A stretch of 48,046 nucleotides of DNA from Planctomycetota bacterium (GTDB lineage Bacteria > Planctomycetota > UBA1135 > GCA-002686595): NCBI GenBank assembly GCA_002686265.1, contig NZBA01000134.1:1-48046 (forward strand), given 5' to 3'. Below the pieces are notes generated by a model, which saw only the letters and a program-made list of their open reading frames with translations, was not told the origin of the DNA and did no database searches. The stretch's first letter is position 1. Each line of letters opens with the position of its first letter. Shown piece after piece: positions 17,584 to 24,722 of this stretch. A program made the translations under genes and the position numbers.

Positions 17584-18066
17584 ATGCAGGTCATCGATGA
17601 ACTCCGACGGATGGGGCCCGAGCGCTTCCTGACCATCTACGAGGCCCTCGCCCAGGATGGCTTCGGACCACTGGATGGCGAGGTCGCGAAGGCGATGCGT
17701 TTTCGCCCGCACGCGATCAAGAAGCTCCCCATGGCACAGCGCGCCAGACGCGCCAAGGGAATCATGGAGCGCAGCGCCAACGCGGAGCTCTGCTATGAGA
17801 TCTTCGGCAGCTTCCTGTTCAAGATGCGCAAGGATCTCGTGCTCGGCTTCCTCGATGCCACCGGCGTCGAGCACGACGATGGCATGATCGAGAACACCGA
17901 GGAGAACCAGCCCGACCCCGCGAAGGTCGTCGGCGCGATCGCCGAACTCGACGGTGAGTTCCCGGCGGAGGACGTGACGCTCTACCTCTCGATCTGCGCC
18001 GAGCAGTGGCCGGCGACCACCGAGATTCAGGAAGCCTGGCAGGGCCGCGCGTCGGTCAGCTCTTGA
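17584..18066 (+). CDS. Conserved-looking small cytosolic protein, unknown
   Basis: 160-residue soluble protein without signal peptide or membrane segment. It is mostly helical in composition, with a basic N-terminal half (RFRPHAIKKLPMAQRARRAKG) and an acidic C-terminal half. I do not recognise a family. It has a good ATG start. It is divergent from the queuosine-precursor transporter and overlaps the convergent EF-P gene by 11 bases at the 3' end. Confidence 0.65.
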   Translation: MQVIDELRRMGPERFLTIYEALAQDGFGPLDGEVAKAMRFRPHAIKKLPMAQRARRAKGIMERSANAELCYEIFGSFLFKMRKDLVLGFLDATGVEHDDGMIENTEENQPDPAKVVGAIAELDGEFPAEDVTLYLSICAEQWPATTEIQEAWQGRASVSS

Positions 18067-18628
18067 CGCGCTCGATGAAGTGCCCGTCGCGCGTATCGAC
18101 GCGGATCTTCTCGCCAGACTCGAGGTAGGACGGCACCTGCACCTTCAGGCCCGTCTCGCACAGGGCCCCCTTCAGCTGGGCCTGGGCCGTGGCTCCCTTG
18201 ATCGCGGGATCGCACTCGACAACGGTCAGGTCGACGCTCAATGGCAAGGTGATGCTGACCACCTGTCCATCGATCAGCATGGCGCGAATGCCCTCGAGGC
18301 CGTCGAGCAGGTACTCGCGGTCCGAACCGAGGTCCTGGACGTTGAAGCCGAATTGCTCGAAGGTCTGATTGTCGATGAAGTGCCAGGTGGTCCCGTCTGA
18401 GTACATGAACGCGCAGGGGTGCTGCTCGAGCTCGACCTCCTCGAACTTCTCCCCGCCGCGGATGGACTCATTGAGGACCTGTCCGCTGATCAGGTTCTTC
18501 AGCTTCGTCTTCGCGATGGTGTTCCCGCCCCGAGCCGTGGGCGTGCTGAAGGTGACCGCGGTGATGATCATGGGCGCGCCCTTGAACTGGATGCAGGCCC
18601 CTCGCTTGAACTGGCTGGACTCGATCAT
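18056..18628 (-). CDS. efp: Elongation factor P with EfpL (YeiP)-type loop
   Basis: 190-residue translation factor that binds between the P and E sites and relieves stalling at consecutive prolines. KOW, central OB and C-terminal OB domains are all present, the last ending GEKIRVDTRDGHFIERVK, and the length is normal. The loop that reaches the peptidyl-transferase centre reads TPTARGGNTIAKTKLKNL: an Arg stands where classic EF-P has the modified Lys34 of PGKG, and the PTARG pattern matches the E. coli paralogue YeiP (EfpL). Accordingly none of the Lys-modification pathways (EpmAB, EarP-type rhamnosylation of Arg aside) can be assumed. The start is the ATG giving MIESSQFKRG; the frame is open upstream but non-conserved. 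It is followed upstream, on the same strand, by Fpg. Confidence 0.9.
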   Translation of the reverse strand: MIESSQFKRGACIQFKGAPMIITAVTFSTPTARGGNTIAKTKLKNLISGQVLNESIRGGEKFEEVELEQHPCAFMYSDGTTWHFIDNQTFEQFGFNVQDLGSDREYLLDGLEGIRAMLIDGQVVSITLPLSVDLTVVECDPAIKGATAQAQLKGALCETGLKVQVPSYLESGEKIRVDTRDGHFIERVKS

Positions 18629-18638
18629 TGGGCCGAGA

Positions 18639-19481
18639 TCATAGCGACCGCGGCGGTCGCTGACAGCGCAGGCAGACGTGGGTTCCTCGCTGGGCCACGA
18701 CCAGCCTGCGGACCGGAGCCCCGCAGGAGAGGCAGGGCCTTCCCTGACGGCCGTAGACCTGGAACTGGTCCTGGTAGCTCCCCGGCCGTCCCTCGGGAGT
18801 GCGGTAGAAGGTATCGAAGCTGGATCCCTCGCGCGCAATGGCCTCCTCCAGGGTGGCCTGGATCCGCCCGTGCAGGCGGTGGGCTGCCGGCGCGGTGATC
18901 CGGTCGCTGCGACGAAGGGGGTGGAGCCGCGCGCCGTGCAGAGCCTCGTCGACGTAGATGTTCCCCAGGCCGCAGACGAACGTCTGATCGAGGAGCAAGG
19001 GCTTGAGAGCGCGGCGCCGAGAACGCAGGCCGGCGCGCAACCAGGCGGGGGTGAACTCCTCGCCCAGGGGTTCGGGTCCGAGGGCCGCTAGGGCGGTGTC
19101 GATCCGCTCCACGAACGCGAACCGACCGAACTTGCGGACATCCACAAAACGCAAGACGCCGCCATCGTCCAGGAGCAGTCGCAGGCGTTCGTGGGGCCCC
19201 GGCGCGATCGAGGCCGGATCCACGTGCAGCCGGCCGCTCATGCGCAGGTGGCCCAACAAGTGGCCCGCCGGGCGCCCACGGCGCTCGAGGTCCGCCACCA
19301 TGTACTTCCCCCGCCGCCAAATCCTCCCCAGGGTCGCGCCCGTCACGGCGCGCTGGAATACGGCCGGGCTCATCCCTCCCAGGGTGCGCGCCCACTCCAC
19401 CCTCGCGCCCTCGATCCGGCGACCCGTCAACTTGGGCCGGATCAGGCGCACGACGGTCTCGACCTCGGGCAGCTCGGGCAT
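18639..19481 (-). CDS. mutM: Formamidopyrimidine-DNA glycosylase (Fpg/MutM)
   Basis: 280-residue base-excision repair enzyme that removes oxidised purines such as 8-oxoguanine and nicks DNA by beta/delta elimination. The N-terminal PELPEVETVV supplies the catalytic Pro and Glu. The H2TH region contains CGLGNIYVDEALHGARLHP, and a C-terminal zinc finger is formed by CLSCGAPV and CLRCQ. LLLDQTFVCGLGN is the usual pre-H2TH segment, and the Lys of RRGKYM is in place. Start ATG, normal length. It lies just upstream of efp (10 bases between) and is probably co-transcribed. Confidence 0.95.
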   Translation of the reverse strand: MPELPEVETVVRLIRPKLTGRRIEGARVEWARTLGGMSPAVFQRAVTGATLGRIWRRGKYMVADLERRGRPAGHLLGHLRMSGRLHVDPASIAPGPHERLRLLLDDGGVLRFVDVRKFGRFAFVERIDTALAALGPEPLGEEFTPAWLRAGLRSRRRALKPLLLDQTFVCGLGNIYVDEALHGARLHPLRRSDRITAPAAHRLHGRIQATLEEAIAREGSSFDTFYRTPEGRPGSYQDQFQVYGRQGRPCLSCGAPVRRLVVAQRGTHVCLRCQRPPRSL

Positions 19482-19529
19482 CGCCGGCGAGTCTACCCGG
19501 CCCGCTACGTGCCGGGCGGCGGGCGCCGC

Positions 19530-20300
19530 TCAGATGACGTGCCGCACGCCGAGGAGCTCGTAGAGGCGGTTCTTGATCTCGCCGTACTCGGGGCTGCCGA
19601 GGTCGCGAGGGTGCTCCAGGCCCACCTCGACGATCTCGGCGACGCGCCCCGGCCGTGGAGTGAAGACGACGATGCGGTCGGCGATCTGGATCGACTCGTC
19701 CACGTCATGAGTCACGAACAGGATCGTGTTCCGCTCCTGCTGCCAGATGCGGATGATCTCCGAGCGCATCGTCAGCCTGGTCAGGGAATCCAGGGCTCCG
19801 AAGGGCTCGTCCATGTAGATCACATCGGGCGAGACGGCCAGGGCGCGGGCGACCTCGACACGCTGCTTCATGCCGCCGGAGAGCTCCATCGGATAAGCGC
19901 TCTCAAAGCCCGAGAGGCCCACCATGTCGATGGTGCGCTGGACGATCTCCTCGCGTTCCGACCGCGGGAGATGCCGCAGGCCGAGAGCGATGTTGTCCCA
20001 CGCCGACGCCCAGGGGAAGATCCCGTACTCCTGGAACACGAAGACGCGCCGGGCGTCCGGCCCCTCGACCTCGACGCCGTCGATGGTCACGCGGCCGGCG
20101 GTGGGCCGCTCGAAGCCCCCGACGATGTTCAGCAAGGTCGACTTGCCGCAGCCCGAGGGGCCGAGCAGGCACACGAACTCCCCATCTGCGACGGTCAGGT
20201 CGATGTCCTCGAGGACGTCGAGGATGCCGCCGCGCTGGTCGAAGCTCTTCGAGACTCCCTCGAAGGTGACTTTCGCTCGCTGTTTGGCTCTCTCGCTCAT
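19530..20300 (-). CDS. ABC transporter ATP-binding protein, NitT/TauT type
   Basis: 256-residue nucleotide-binding subunit of the nitrate/sulfonate/taurine-type importer family. All motifs are intact: Walker A GPSGCGKSTLL, Q-loop VFQEYGIFPW, signature LSGGMKQR, Walker B DVIYMDEPFGALD and H-loop FVTHDVDE. The ATG start overlaps the permease stop as ATGA, so translation is coupled. It is the last gene of a three-component transporter whose binding protein carries a selenocysteine-type codon. The substrate cannot be read from this subunit. Confidence 0.9.
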   Translation of the reverse strand: MSERAKQRAKVTFEGVSKSFDQRGGILDVLEDIDLTVADGEFVCLLGPSGCGKSTLLNIVGGFERPTAGRVTIDGVEVEGPDARRVFVFQEYGIFPWASAWDNIALGLRHLPRSEREEIVQRTIDMVGLSGFESAYPMELSGGMKQRVEVARALAVSPDVIYMDEPFGALDSLTRLTMRSEIIRIWQQERNTILFVTHDVDESIQIADRIVVFTPRPGRVAEIVEVGLEHPRDLGSPEYGEIKNRLYELLGVRHVI

Positions 20301-21124
20301 CGCTCCACGTACCCCCAGCGCACCTCGTCGAAGCGCTCCAGCTTGCGGATCATCATGTCCAGCACGATCCCGATCAGGCCGATCACGACCATCGTCGCGA
20401 CGACCAGGTCGTAGCGACTGCCCATGTTCCGGGCGTCGTTGATCAGATACCCCAGGCCCGAGTCCATCCCGACCATCTCGGCCGCCACGATTACGAGCCA
20501 GGCCACGCCGAGGGCGATGCGCAGGCTGGTGATGATCTGAGGCAGCGCGGCCGGGAGTACGACGCGGCGGAACACTTCGATTCCCTTCAGACCGAAGTTC
20601 ATCGCCGAGCGCTGGTGCACTAGCGAGATGTTGCGCACGGCGGCCATGGTCCCGACGGTGATCGGGAAGAACGAGGAAAGGAAGATCAGGAAGATGCCCG
20701 CGAGATCCCCGATTCCGAACCACAAGATGGCGATCGGGATCCAAGCGATGGGCGAGACGGGCCTCAGTCCCTGGATGACTGGATTGAAGGCCAGGAAGGA
20801 GCGCGTGGACCAGCCGACGACCAGGCCCAGGGGGATACCGACGCCGGCCGCCAGGAAGAAGCCCCAGGTGACTCGGTAGAGGCTGGCGACGATGTCGCCC
20901 CACAGCCGCTGGCTCTCGATCAGCTCGGCCGAGGCGGCCAGAACGTCGAAGGGAGTCGGGAACACCTCCGCCCGCACGAGCTCGCAGGCGAGCTGCCAGC
21001 CGGCCAGGCCGAACAGGGTGACGCCGATCGGGTAGGTCACCGCGCGCGCACGGTCCGAGGTCCGGCGCGTGAACAGGAATGTCAGCGCGCCGACGACGGC
21101 AAAGAGGGGAGCCCAGGCACTCAT
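20297..21124 (-). CDS. ABC transporter permease, NitT/TauT type
   Basis: 275-residue inner-membrane permease of the binding-protein-dependent BPD_transp_1 family, with about six hydrophobic segments. The cytoplasmic EAA-like loop reads EVFRRVVLPAALPQIITSLR, followed by GVAWLVIVAAEMVG, the arrangement typical of SsuC/TauC/NrtB permeases. It begins with ATG that overlaps the stop of the binding-protein gene and ends overlapping the ATPase start, both as ATGA, so the three genes are one translationally coupled operon. Confidence 0.9.
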   Translation of the reverse strand: MSAWAPLFAVVGALTFLFTRRTSDRARAVTYPIGVTLFGLAGWQLACELVRAEVFPTPFDVLAASAELIESQRLWGDIVASLYRVTWGFFLAAGVGIPLGLVVGWSTRSFLAFNPVIQGLRPVSPIAWIPIAILWFGIGDLAGIFLIFLSSFFPITVGTMAAVRNISLVHQRSAMNFGLKGIEVFRRVVLPAALPQIITSLRIALGVAWLVIVAAEMVGMDSGLGYLINDARNMGSRYDLVVATMVVIGLIGIVLDMMIRKLERFDEVRWGYVER

Positions 21125-22188
21125 CGTGTCGTCTCCTCGGTCCCCGCCCCCCCGACGGGCGGCAGGCGGTCCATGTCCCAGTCGAGCTCCTCGAGCGGCT
21201 TGGAGAAAGACGTGTCCGCGTACTCCGAGAAGGCGATCTCCTCGCTCAGGACGCCGATCTCAACGGCTAGGTTCATGATCTCGTCGAACTCCTCCTCGAG
21301 AGGGGCGAGGTTGGTGTACTTGACACGATCGACGGGCTTGCTCAAGACGTACTTCAGCAGCTCCGGCGGCTGGAAGTAGTACAGCTCCGCGGCCACTTCG
21401 GCCGCGTCCATGCGGTGTTCGAGATCTTCGTCCAGCCACTTGCCGGACTTGGCGATGCCGTCAACGAGCTCCGCCACCAGCTCCCGTTCCCCCTCGATCA
21501 GGTCCTCGTGGACGACGAGGACACAGGAGATGAACTCCTCCCAGATGTCCTTGGTGTGGTAGAGCACGCGCCCGAACCCGTCCACCTCGGCCTTGGCGGC
21601 GAAGGGCTCGCCGACGATGTAGGCGTCGATGCTGCCCTCGCGTAGGGCCGTGGGGTGCTCGGGCGGAGGGACCTCGCGCAGCTCCATGGAGTCGAAGTCC
21701 ATGCCCCACGTTTTCATCATGCGGTGCATGAGGATGTTCTGATTCGCGTAGCGGCTTGGAATCGCGATGACCTTGCCGCGCAGGTCAGCGAAGTCACGGA
21801 TGCCGCTGTCGACCCGGACGACGATGGCCGTCCCGTCTCTGTGGCCGAGGTGTACTACCTTGATCGGAACGTCGTCCGCGGCGAGCTGCATGGCCATGGG
21901 CGCCAGGATGAACGCCCCGCCGATCTCCTTGGCGATCAGCGCTTCCTTCACCGTGGGCCAGTCGGTGAACTTCTGACTGCGAAAGAACGATCCCTCCTCG
22001 CTGTTCTTGGTCACCCAACTGGTGACCGGGCAAGTCAGGTGTCACGTGACCGGCAGGAAGCCGACGATCAGCTCCCGGCGGCCGGCGGCGATCGACACCA
22101 GCCGCGCCCAACCCACGTTGAGCTGCACGTGGAGGCAGGTGATCAGGAGCACCCAGGCGAGAGAGCCGATGGCGATTCTGAGTTTCAT
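21121..22188 (-). CDS. ABC substrate-binding protein with in-frame TGA (likely selenocysteine)
   Basis: Predicted 355-residue periplasmic binding protein of the NMT1/SsuA/NrtA-like family. Codon 1 (ATG at 22188, with GGAGGAGG upstream) gives the signal peptide MKLRIAIGSLAWVLLITCLH. The mature protein begins RRELIVGFLPVT, then an in-frame TGA at codon 49 (22044-22042), then HLTCPVTSWVTKNS and 300 further open codons in the same frame, including IGGAFILAPMAMQLA, LRGKVIAIPS, ALREGSIDAYIVGEPFAAKA and a normal end. There is no frameshift. Read as selenocysteine, the site is U-H-L-T-C, a UxxxC pair; I recall Cys at this position in relatives, which needs an alignment. A hairpin fitting the bacterial SECIS model follows. 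If TGA is a stop, the downstream piece would have to start at the GTG at 22014 without a signal peptide, which is implausible for a binding protein. Permease and ATPase genes follow with ATGA overlaps. Confidence 0.8.
22009..22044 (-). promoter_or_regulatory. Bacterial SECIS-like element after the in-frame TGA
   Basis: On the coding strand, TGA (22044-22042) is followed by 14 bases and then a perfect 7-bp hairpin: GGTCACC (22027-22021), loop AGTTG (22020-22016), GGTGACC (22015-22009). The published bacterial SECIS model asks for a short stem whose apical loop lies about 16-37 bases after TGA and has a G in its first two positions; here the loop begins 22 bases after TGA and its second base is G. 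The layout also resembles the E. coli fdhF element, which likewise has TGACAC, a GGU-type stem and a loop beginning AG. The hairpin lies inside the coding frame, as expected in bacteria. Confidence 0.7.
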
Positions 22189-22328
22189 GCTCCTCCTCCA
22201 AGACGGAAGAAGCCCTGCGAGTCAGCGGATCGAGATCCGCCCGCAGGGCTTTCGGTGGAGGCGACGCCAGCGGTCCGCGGTGGGATCGTGTTGAGCGTAC
22301 GGCGGCAGTAGATCTCGAGCCTGAACAT
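22185..22328 (-). CDS. Possible leader peptide overlapping the binding-protein gene
   Basis: A 47-codon frame starts with ATG (MFRLEIYCRRTLNT) and ends with a TGA that overlaps the ATG of the binding-protein gene as ATGA, the same coupling used by the rest of the operon. Its last third spans the strong hairpin at 22211-22250, and the Shine-Dalgarno sequence of the binding protein lies inside it. This arrangement would let ribosomes on the leader control access to the next gene. No strong ribosome-binding site precedes its own ATG, and I know no matching family, so it may be fortuitous. Confidence 0.35.
   Translation of the reverse strand: MFRLEIYCRRTLNTIPPRTAGVASTESPAGGSRSADSQGFFRLGGGA
22211..22250 (-). 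promoter_or_regulatory. Large hairpin in the transporter leader
   Basis: AGCCCTGCG and CGCAGGGCT form a perfect 9-bp outer stem, and GCGGAT/ATCCGC form a 6-bp inner stem closing a 4-base loop, with small asymmetric internal bulges. The hairpin ends about 22 bases upstream of the binding-protein ATG and is followed on the coding strand by a pyrimidine-rich TTCTTCCGTCTT. It could be an attenuator or a control element for expression of the coupled operon. It does not match a riboswitch class that I can recognise. Confidence 0.55.
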
Positions 22329-22450
22329 GGCTGGATGGGGGGCTGGACTGAGCGGAGAAGCGTGGGCGGGGGTGAACCCTTGAGGGTATCGGGATTCTCG
22401 GCGTGCGCCTGAAGAGGCTCGAAAAACCCCGCCGCGAACCCCAGGCGAGC

Positions 22451-22807
22451 CTACAGCCAGACCTCGCAAGCGTCCGCGGACTCGCGCACGCGGTAGGTGC
22501 GCGCCTTGCGGCAGGCCACGCCCTGGGCCCTGCCGGTCGCGGGCTCGAAGCGGTAGTTGTGCAGGGGGCAGAGGGCGAACCGCCCCTCGACGAGCGGTCC
22601 GGGGATGATGCGCCCACCCTCGTGGGGACAGCGCGCGTCGAGGGCCGAGATCTTGCCGTCCACCCGACACAGAATCAGCTCCACACCGCTGCCGGCCAGG
22701 GTGTCGCCGATCTCGACCCTGCGGGCCGTGCCCTCCTCGAGGGCCGCGGTCCCCTCGATGACCCTCGGCCGGCCGCGGAAGAGGCCCCCGATGATGCGTC
22801 CGATCAT
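22451..22807 (-). CDS. Rieske-type [2Fe-2S] protein
   Basis: 118-residue single-domain Rieske ferredoxin. The cluster ligands are plain: CPHEGGR with Cys and His at about residue 59, and CPLHNYRF with Cys and His about 20 residues later. The preceding ELILCRVDGKISALDARCPH and following FEPATGRA are typical of small soluble Rieske ferredoxins such as those serving oxygenases or the NirD type. There is no signal peptide, so it is cytosolic. The ATG giving MIGRIIGGLF was preferred over an upstream GTG at 22840. It is divergent from the phosphodiesterase gene. Its electron partner is not evident. Confidence 0.85.
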   Translation of the reverse strand: MIGRIIGGLFRGRPRVIEGTAALEEGTARRVEIGDTLAGSGVELILCRVDGKISALDARCPHEGGRIIPGPLVEGRFALCPLHNYRFEPATGRAQGVACRKARTYRVRESADACEVWL

Positions 22808-22882
22808 GCGCGGGATCGTACCACTCTCCGCGAGGCTCACGCGGGCGTGGTCCGCAGGAGTCGACCGCGTACACTCACGCCC

Positions 22883-24268
22883 ATGGCCCCGGTACTCCTG
22901 CTCGACCTGGTCGGTCTCACGCCGCGCATGATCGGCCCCGACACACCCAACCTCGCCGCGTGCGCCGAGCAGGGGGGGCTGGCCCCGATGACGACGGTCC
23001 TACCGGCGGTCACCTGTAGCGCCCAGGCGACGATGCTGACGGGACTGCGACCCGACGAGCACGGGGCGGTCGGCAACGGGTGGCTCGATCCGGCGACCAC
23101 CGAGCACGCCTTCTGGCGCCAGTCCAACCATCTCGTGGGCGGAGAGAAGCTCTACGAAGCGGCGCGCGCCACGGACGCGAGCTTCACCTGCGCCAAGCTC
23201 TTCTGGTGGTGGAACATGGGCGCGCGAGTGGACTGGTCCATCACGCCGCGCCCCTTCTACCCCGCCGACGGACGCAAGCTTCTCGCCGTCTACTCCAGCC
23301 CGAGCGAGTTCGGCACCGAGGTCGAGGGCGAGCTCGGCGCATTCCCCTTCTTCGACTTCTGGGGCCCCAAGGCCGGGCTGGCCTCCAGCCGCTGGATCAC
23401 CGAAGCGACCCTGTACACCCTCGAAAGACACTCGCCCTCCCTCACGCTCGCCTACCTCCCGCACCTCGACTACGACCTCCAGCGCCACGGCCCGGATCAT
23501 CCTCGCTCGCGGGAGTCCGTGCGCGAGCTCGACAGCCTCTTCGGGAAGCTGTGGACGGCCGCTCGGGAACGGGGCGTAGACGTCGTCGGCGTCAGCGAGT
23601 ACGGAATCACCGCCGTGGACCGGCCCGTCCACATCAACCGCGCCCTGCGCCGCGCCGGCCTGCTGGCCGTGCGCGAGACCCCTGTCGGTGAAGTGCTCGA
23701 TCCCTTCGCCAGCCGCGCCTTCGCCCTCGCCGACCACCAGTTGGCCCACGTCTACCTGAGCGAGCCGAGCGACGCCGAGGCCGCCGTCGAGGTCCTGGAG
23801 TCACTCGCGGGCGTGGAGAGCCTGTGGGTCGGCGACCAGCGGGCGGAGATCGGCCTCGACCACCCGCGGGCGGGGGACTTGGTCGCGACCTCGGACGCTC
23901 GAAGCTGGTTCACCTACTACTACTGGCTCGACGACGCGAACGCCCCCGACTTCGCCCCCACGGTGGACATCCACCGCAAGCCGGGCTACGACCCCTGCGA
24001 GCTGTTCGTAGACCCGAGGCTCGCGTTCCCAAAGCTGCGCATCGCGCGTCGGTTGCTGCAAAAGGTGATCGGCATGCGCATGCTGATCGACGTGATCCCG
24101 ATCGACGCCAACCTCGTGGGCGGGAGCCACGGGCGCCTGCCCGACGATCCCGCCGACGGTCCGCTGTTCCTCTGCTCGCGCCCGATCGAGGAGTGCGGGC
24201 CGGCTCCGGGCGCGGGCGGCGTGGCGATGAGCTCGGTCAAGAACCGTGTCCTCCAACTCCTGGAGTAA
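22883..24268 (+). CDS. Alkaline phosphatase-superfamily phosphodiesterase
   Basis: 461-residue protein of the type I phosphodiesterase/nucleotide pyrophosphatase family. The N-terminal LLDLVGLTPRMIGPDTPNLA carries the first metal-binding Asp, PAVTCSAQATMLTGLRPDEHG contains the nucleophile position (Thr/Ser after Val in PAVTCS) and the family's GxxPxxHG motif, LPHLDYDLQRHGPDH supplies the His/Asp metal ligands, and GGSHGRLPDDP near the C-terminus is the usual last metal-site His. Substrate unknown; relatives hydrolyse phosphodiester or pyrophosphate bonds. There is no signal peptide. The next gene starts 6 bases after its stop, so the two form an operon. Confidence 0.85.
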   Translation: MAPVLLLDLVGLTPRMIGPDTPNLAACAEQGGLAPMTTVLPAVTCSAQATMLTGLRPDEHGAVGNGWLDPATTEHAFWRQSNHLVGGEKLYEAARATDASFTCAKLFWWWNMGARVDWSITPRPFYPADGRKLLAVYSSPSEFGTEVEGELGAFPFFDFWGPKAGLASSRWITEATLYTLERHSPSLTLAYLPHLDYDLQRHGPDHPRSRESVRELDSLFGKLWTAARERGVDVVGVSEYGITAVDRPVHINRALRRAGLLAVRETPVGEVLDPFASRAFALADHQLAHVYLSEPSDAEAAVEVLESLAGVESLWVGDQRAEIGLDHPRAGDLVATSDARSWFTYYYWLDDANAPDFAPTVDIHRKPGYDPCELFVDPRLAFPKLRIARRLLQKVIGMRMLIDVIPIDANLVGGSHGRLPDDPADGPLFLCSRPIEECGPAPGAGGVAMSSVKNRVLQLLE

Positions 24269-24274
24269 CCGAAC

Positions 24275-24703
24275 ATGCCGCCCCTCGTACGACGCTACCT
24301 GCGCACCGCCCTCGGCGCCCTCGTCCTCGGAGTGCTGACCGGCCTGCACATGTCCTCCGCCAAGTACCTCGGCGCGGGCACGACTCACTGGCCCTACGTC
24401 GTCGCTCACACGCATCTCCTGCTGATCGGGTTCTTCCTGCTCGGAACGATGGGCATCGCGCTGTGGAAGCTGCCGGCGGCCCGCTCGGGGAGCAGCCATC
24501 GGACCTGGATCGACTCCGCGGCCTACTGGTTGATCACCTTCAGCACCCTCACGCGCTTCACCCTGGAGGTGTCTCTCGGCTACGCGCCGGCGAACCGGCT
24601 CTACCAGCTCGGGATCTTCGCCACCTCCTGTGTGCAGACGATGACCATCGTGCTCTTCGTCGCAAACTGCCTGCCGCGCATCCATGGCGGGGACAGCGAC
24701 TGA
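24275..24703 (+). CDS. Small membrane protein resembling part of haem-copper oxidase subunit I
   Basis: 142-residue protein with four hydrophobic helices. The segment VAHTHLLLIGFFLLGTMGIA resembles the His-containing helix AHAHLxLLG found in cbb3/NorB-type subunit I and in short stand-alone relatives; HTH could bind a haem or metal. A catalytic haem-copper centre cannot be formed by so few helices, so I infer a small haem-binding or accessory membrane protein. It follows the phosphodiesterase by 6 bases; a functional link is not obvious. The stop is followed immediately by a bidirectional hairpin. Confidence 0.6.
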   Translation: MPPLVRRYLRTALGALVLGVLTGLHMSSAKYLGAGTTHWPYVVAHTHLLLIGFFLLGTMGIALWKLPAARSGSSHRTWIDSAAYWLITFSTLTRFTLEVSLGYAPANRLYQLGIFATSCVQTMTIVLFVANCLPRIHGGDSD

Positions 24704-24705
24704 AC

Positions 24706-24722
24706 CGGCCCTTCAGGGGCCG
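24706..24722. terminator. Hairpin between convergent genes
   Basis: CGGCCC (24706-24711) and GGGCCG (24717-24722) form a 6-bp stem with a 5-base loop, located between and slightly overlapping the ends of two convergent genes. It could serve both directions; there is no clear U-run. Confidence 0.45.

Noticed and set aside
22015..22188. Explaining the TGA in the binding-protein gene by a frameshift or by a separate short gene
   Set aside because: The frame before and after TGA is identical, both parts read as one family sequence, and no nearby shift would improve it. A simple nonsense mutation cannot be excluded without other genomes, but the hairpin makes selenocysteine more likely.
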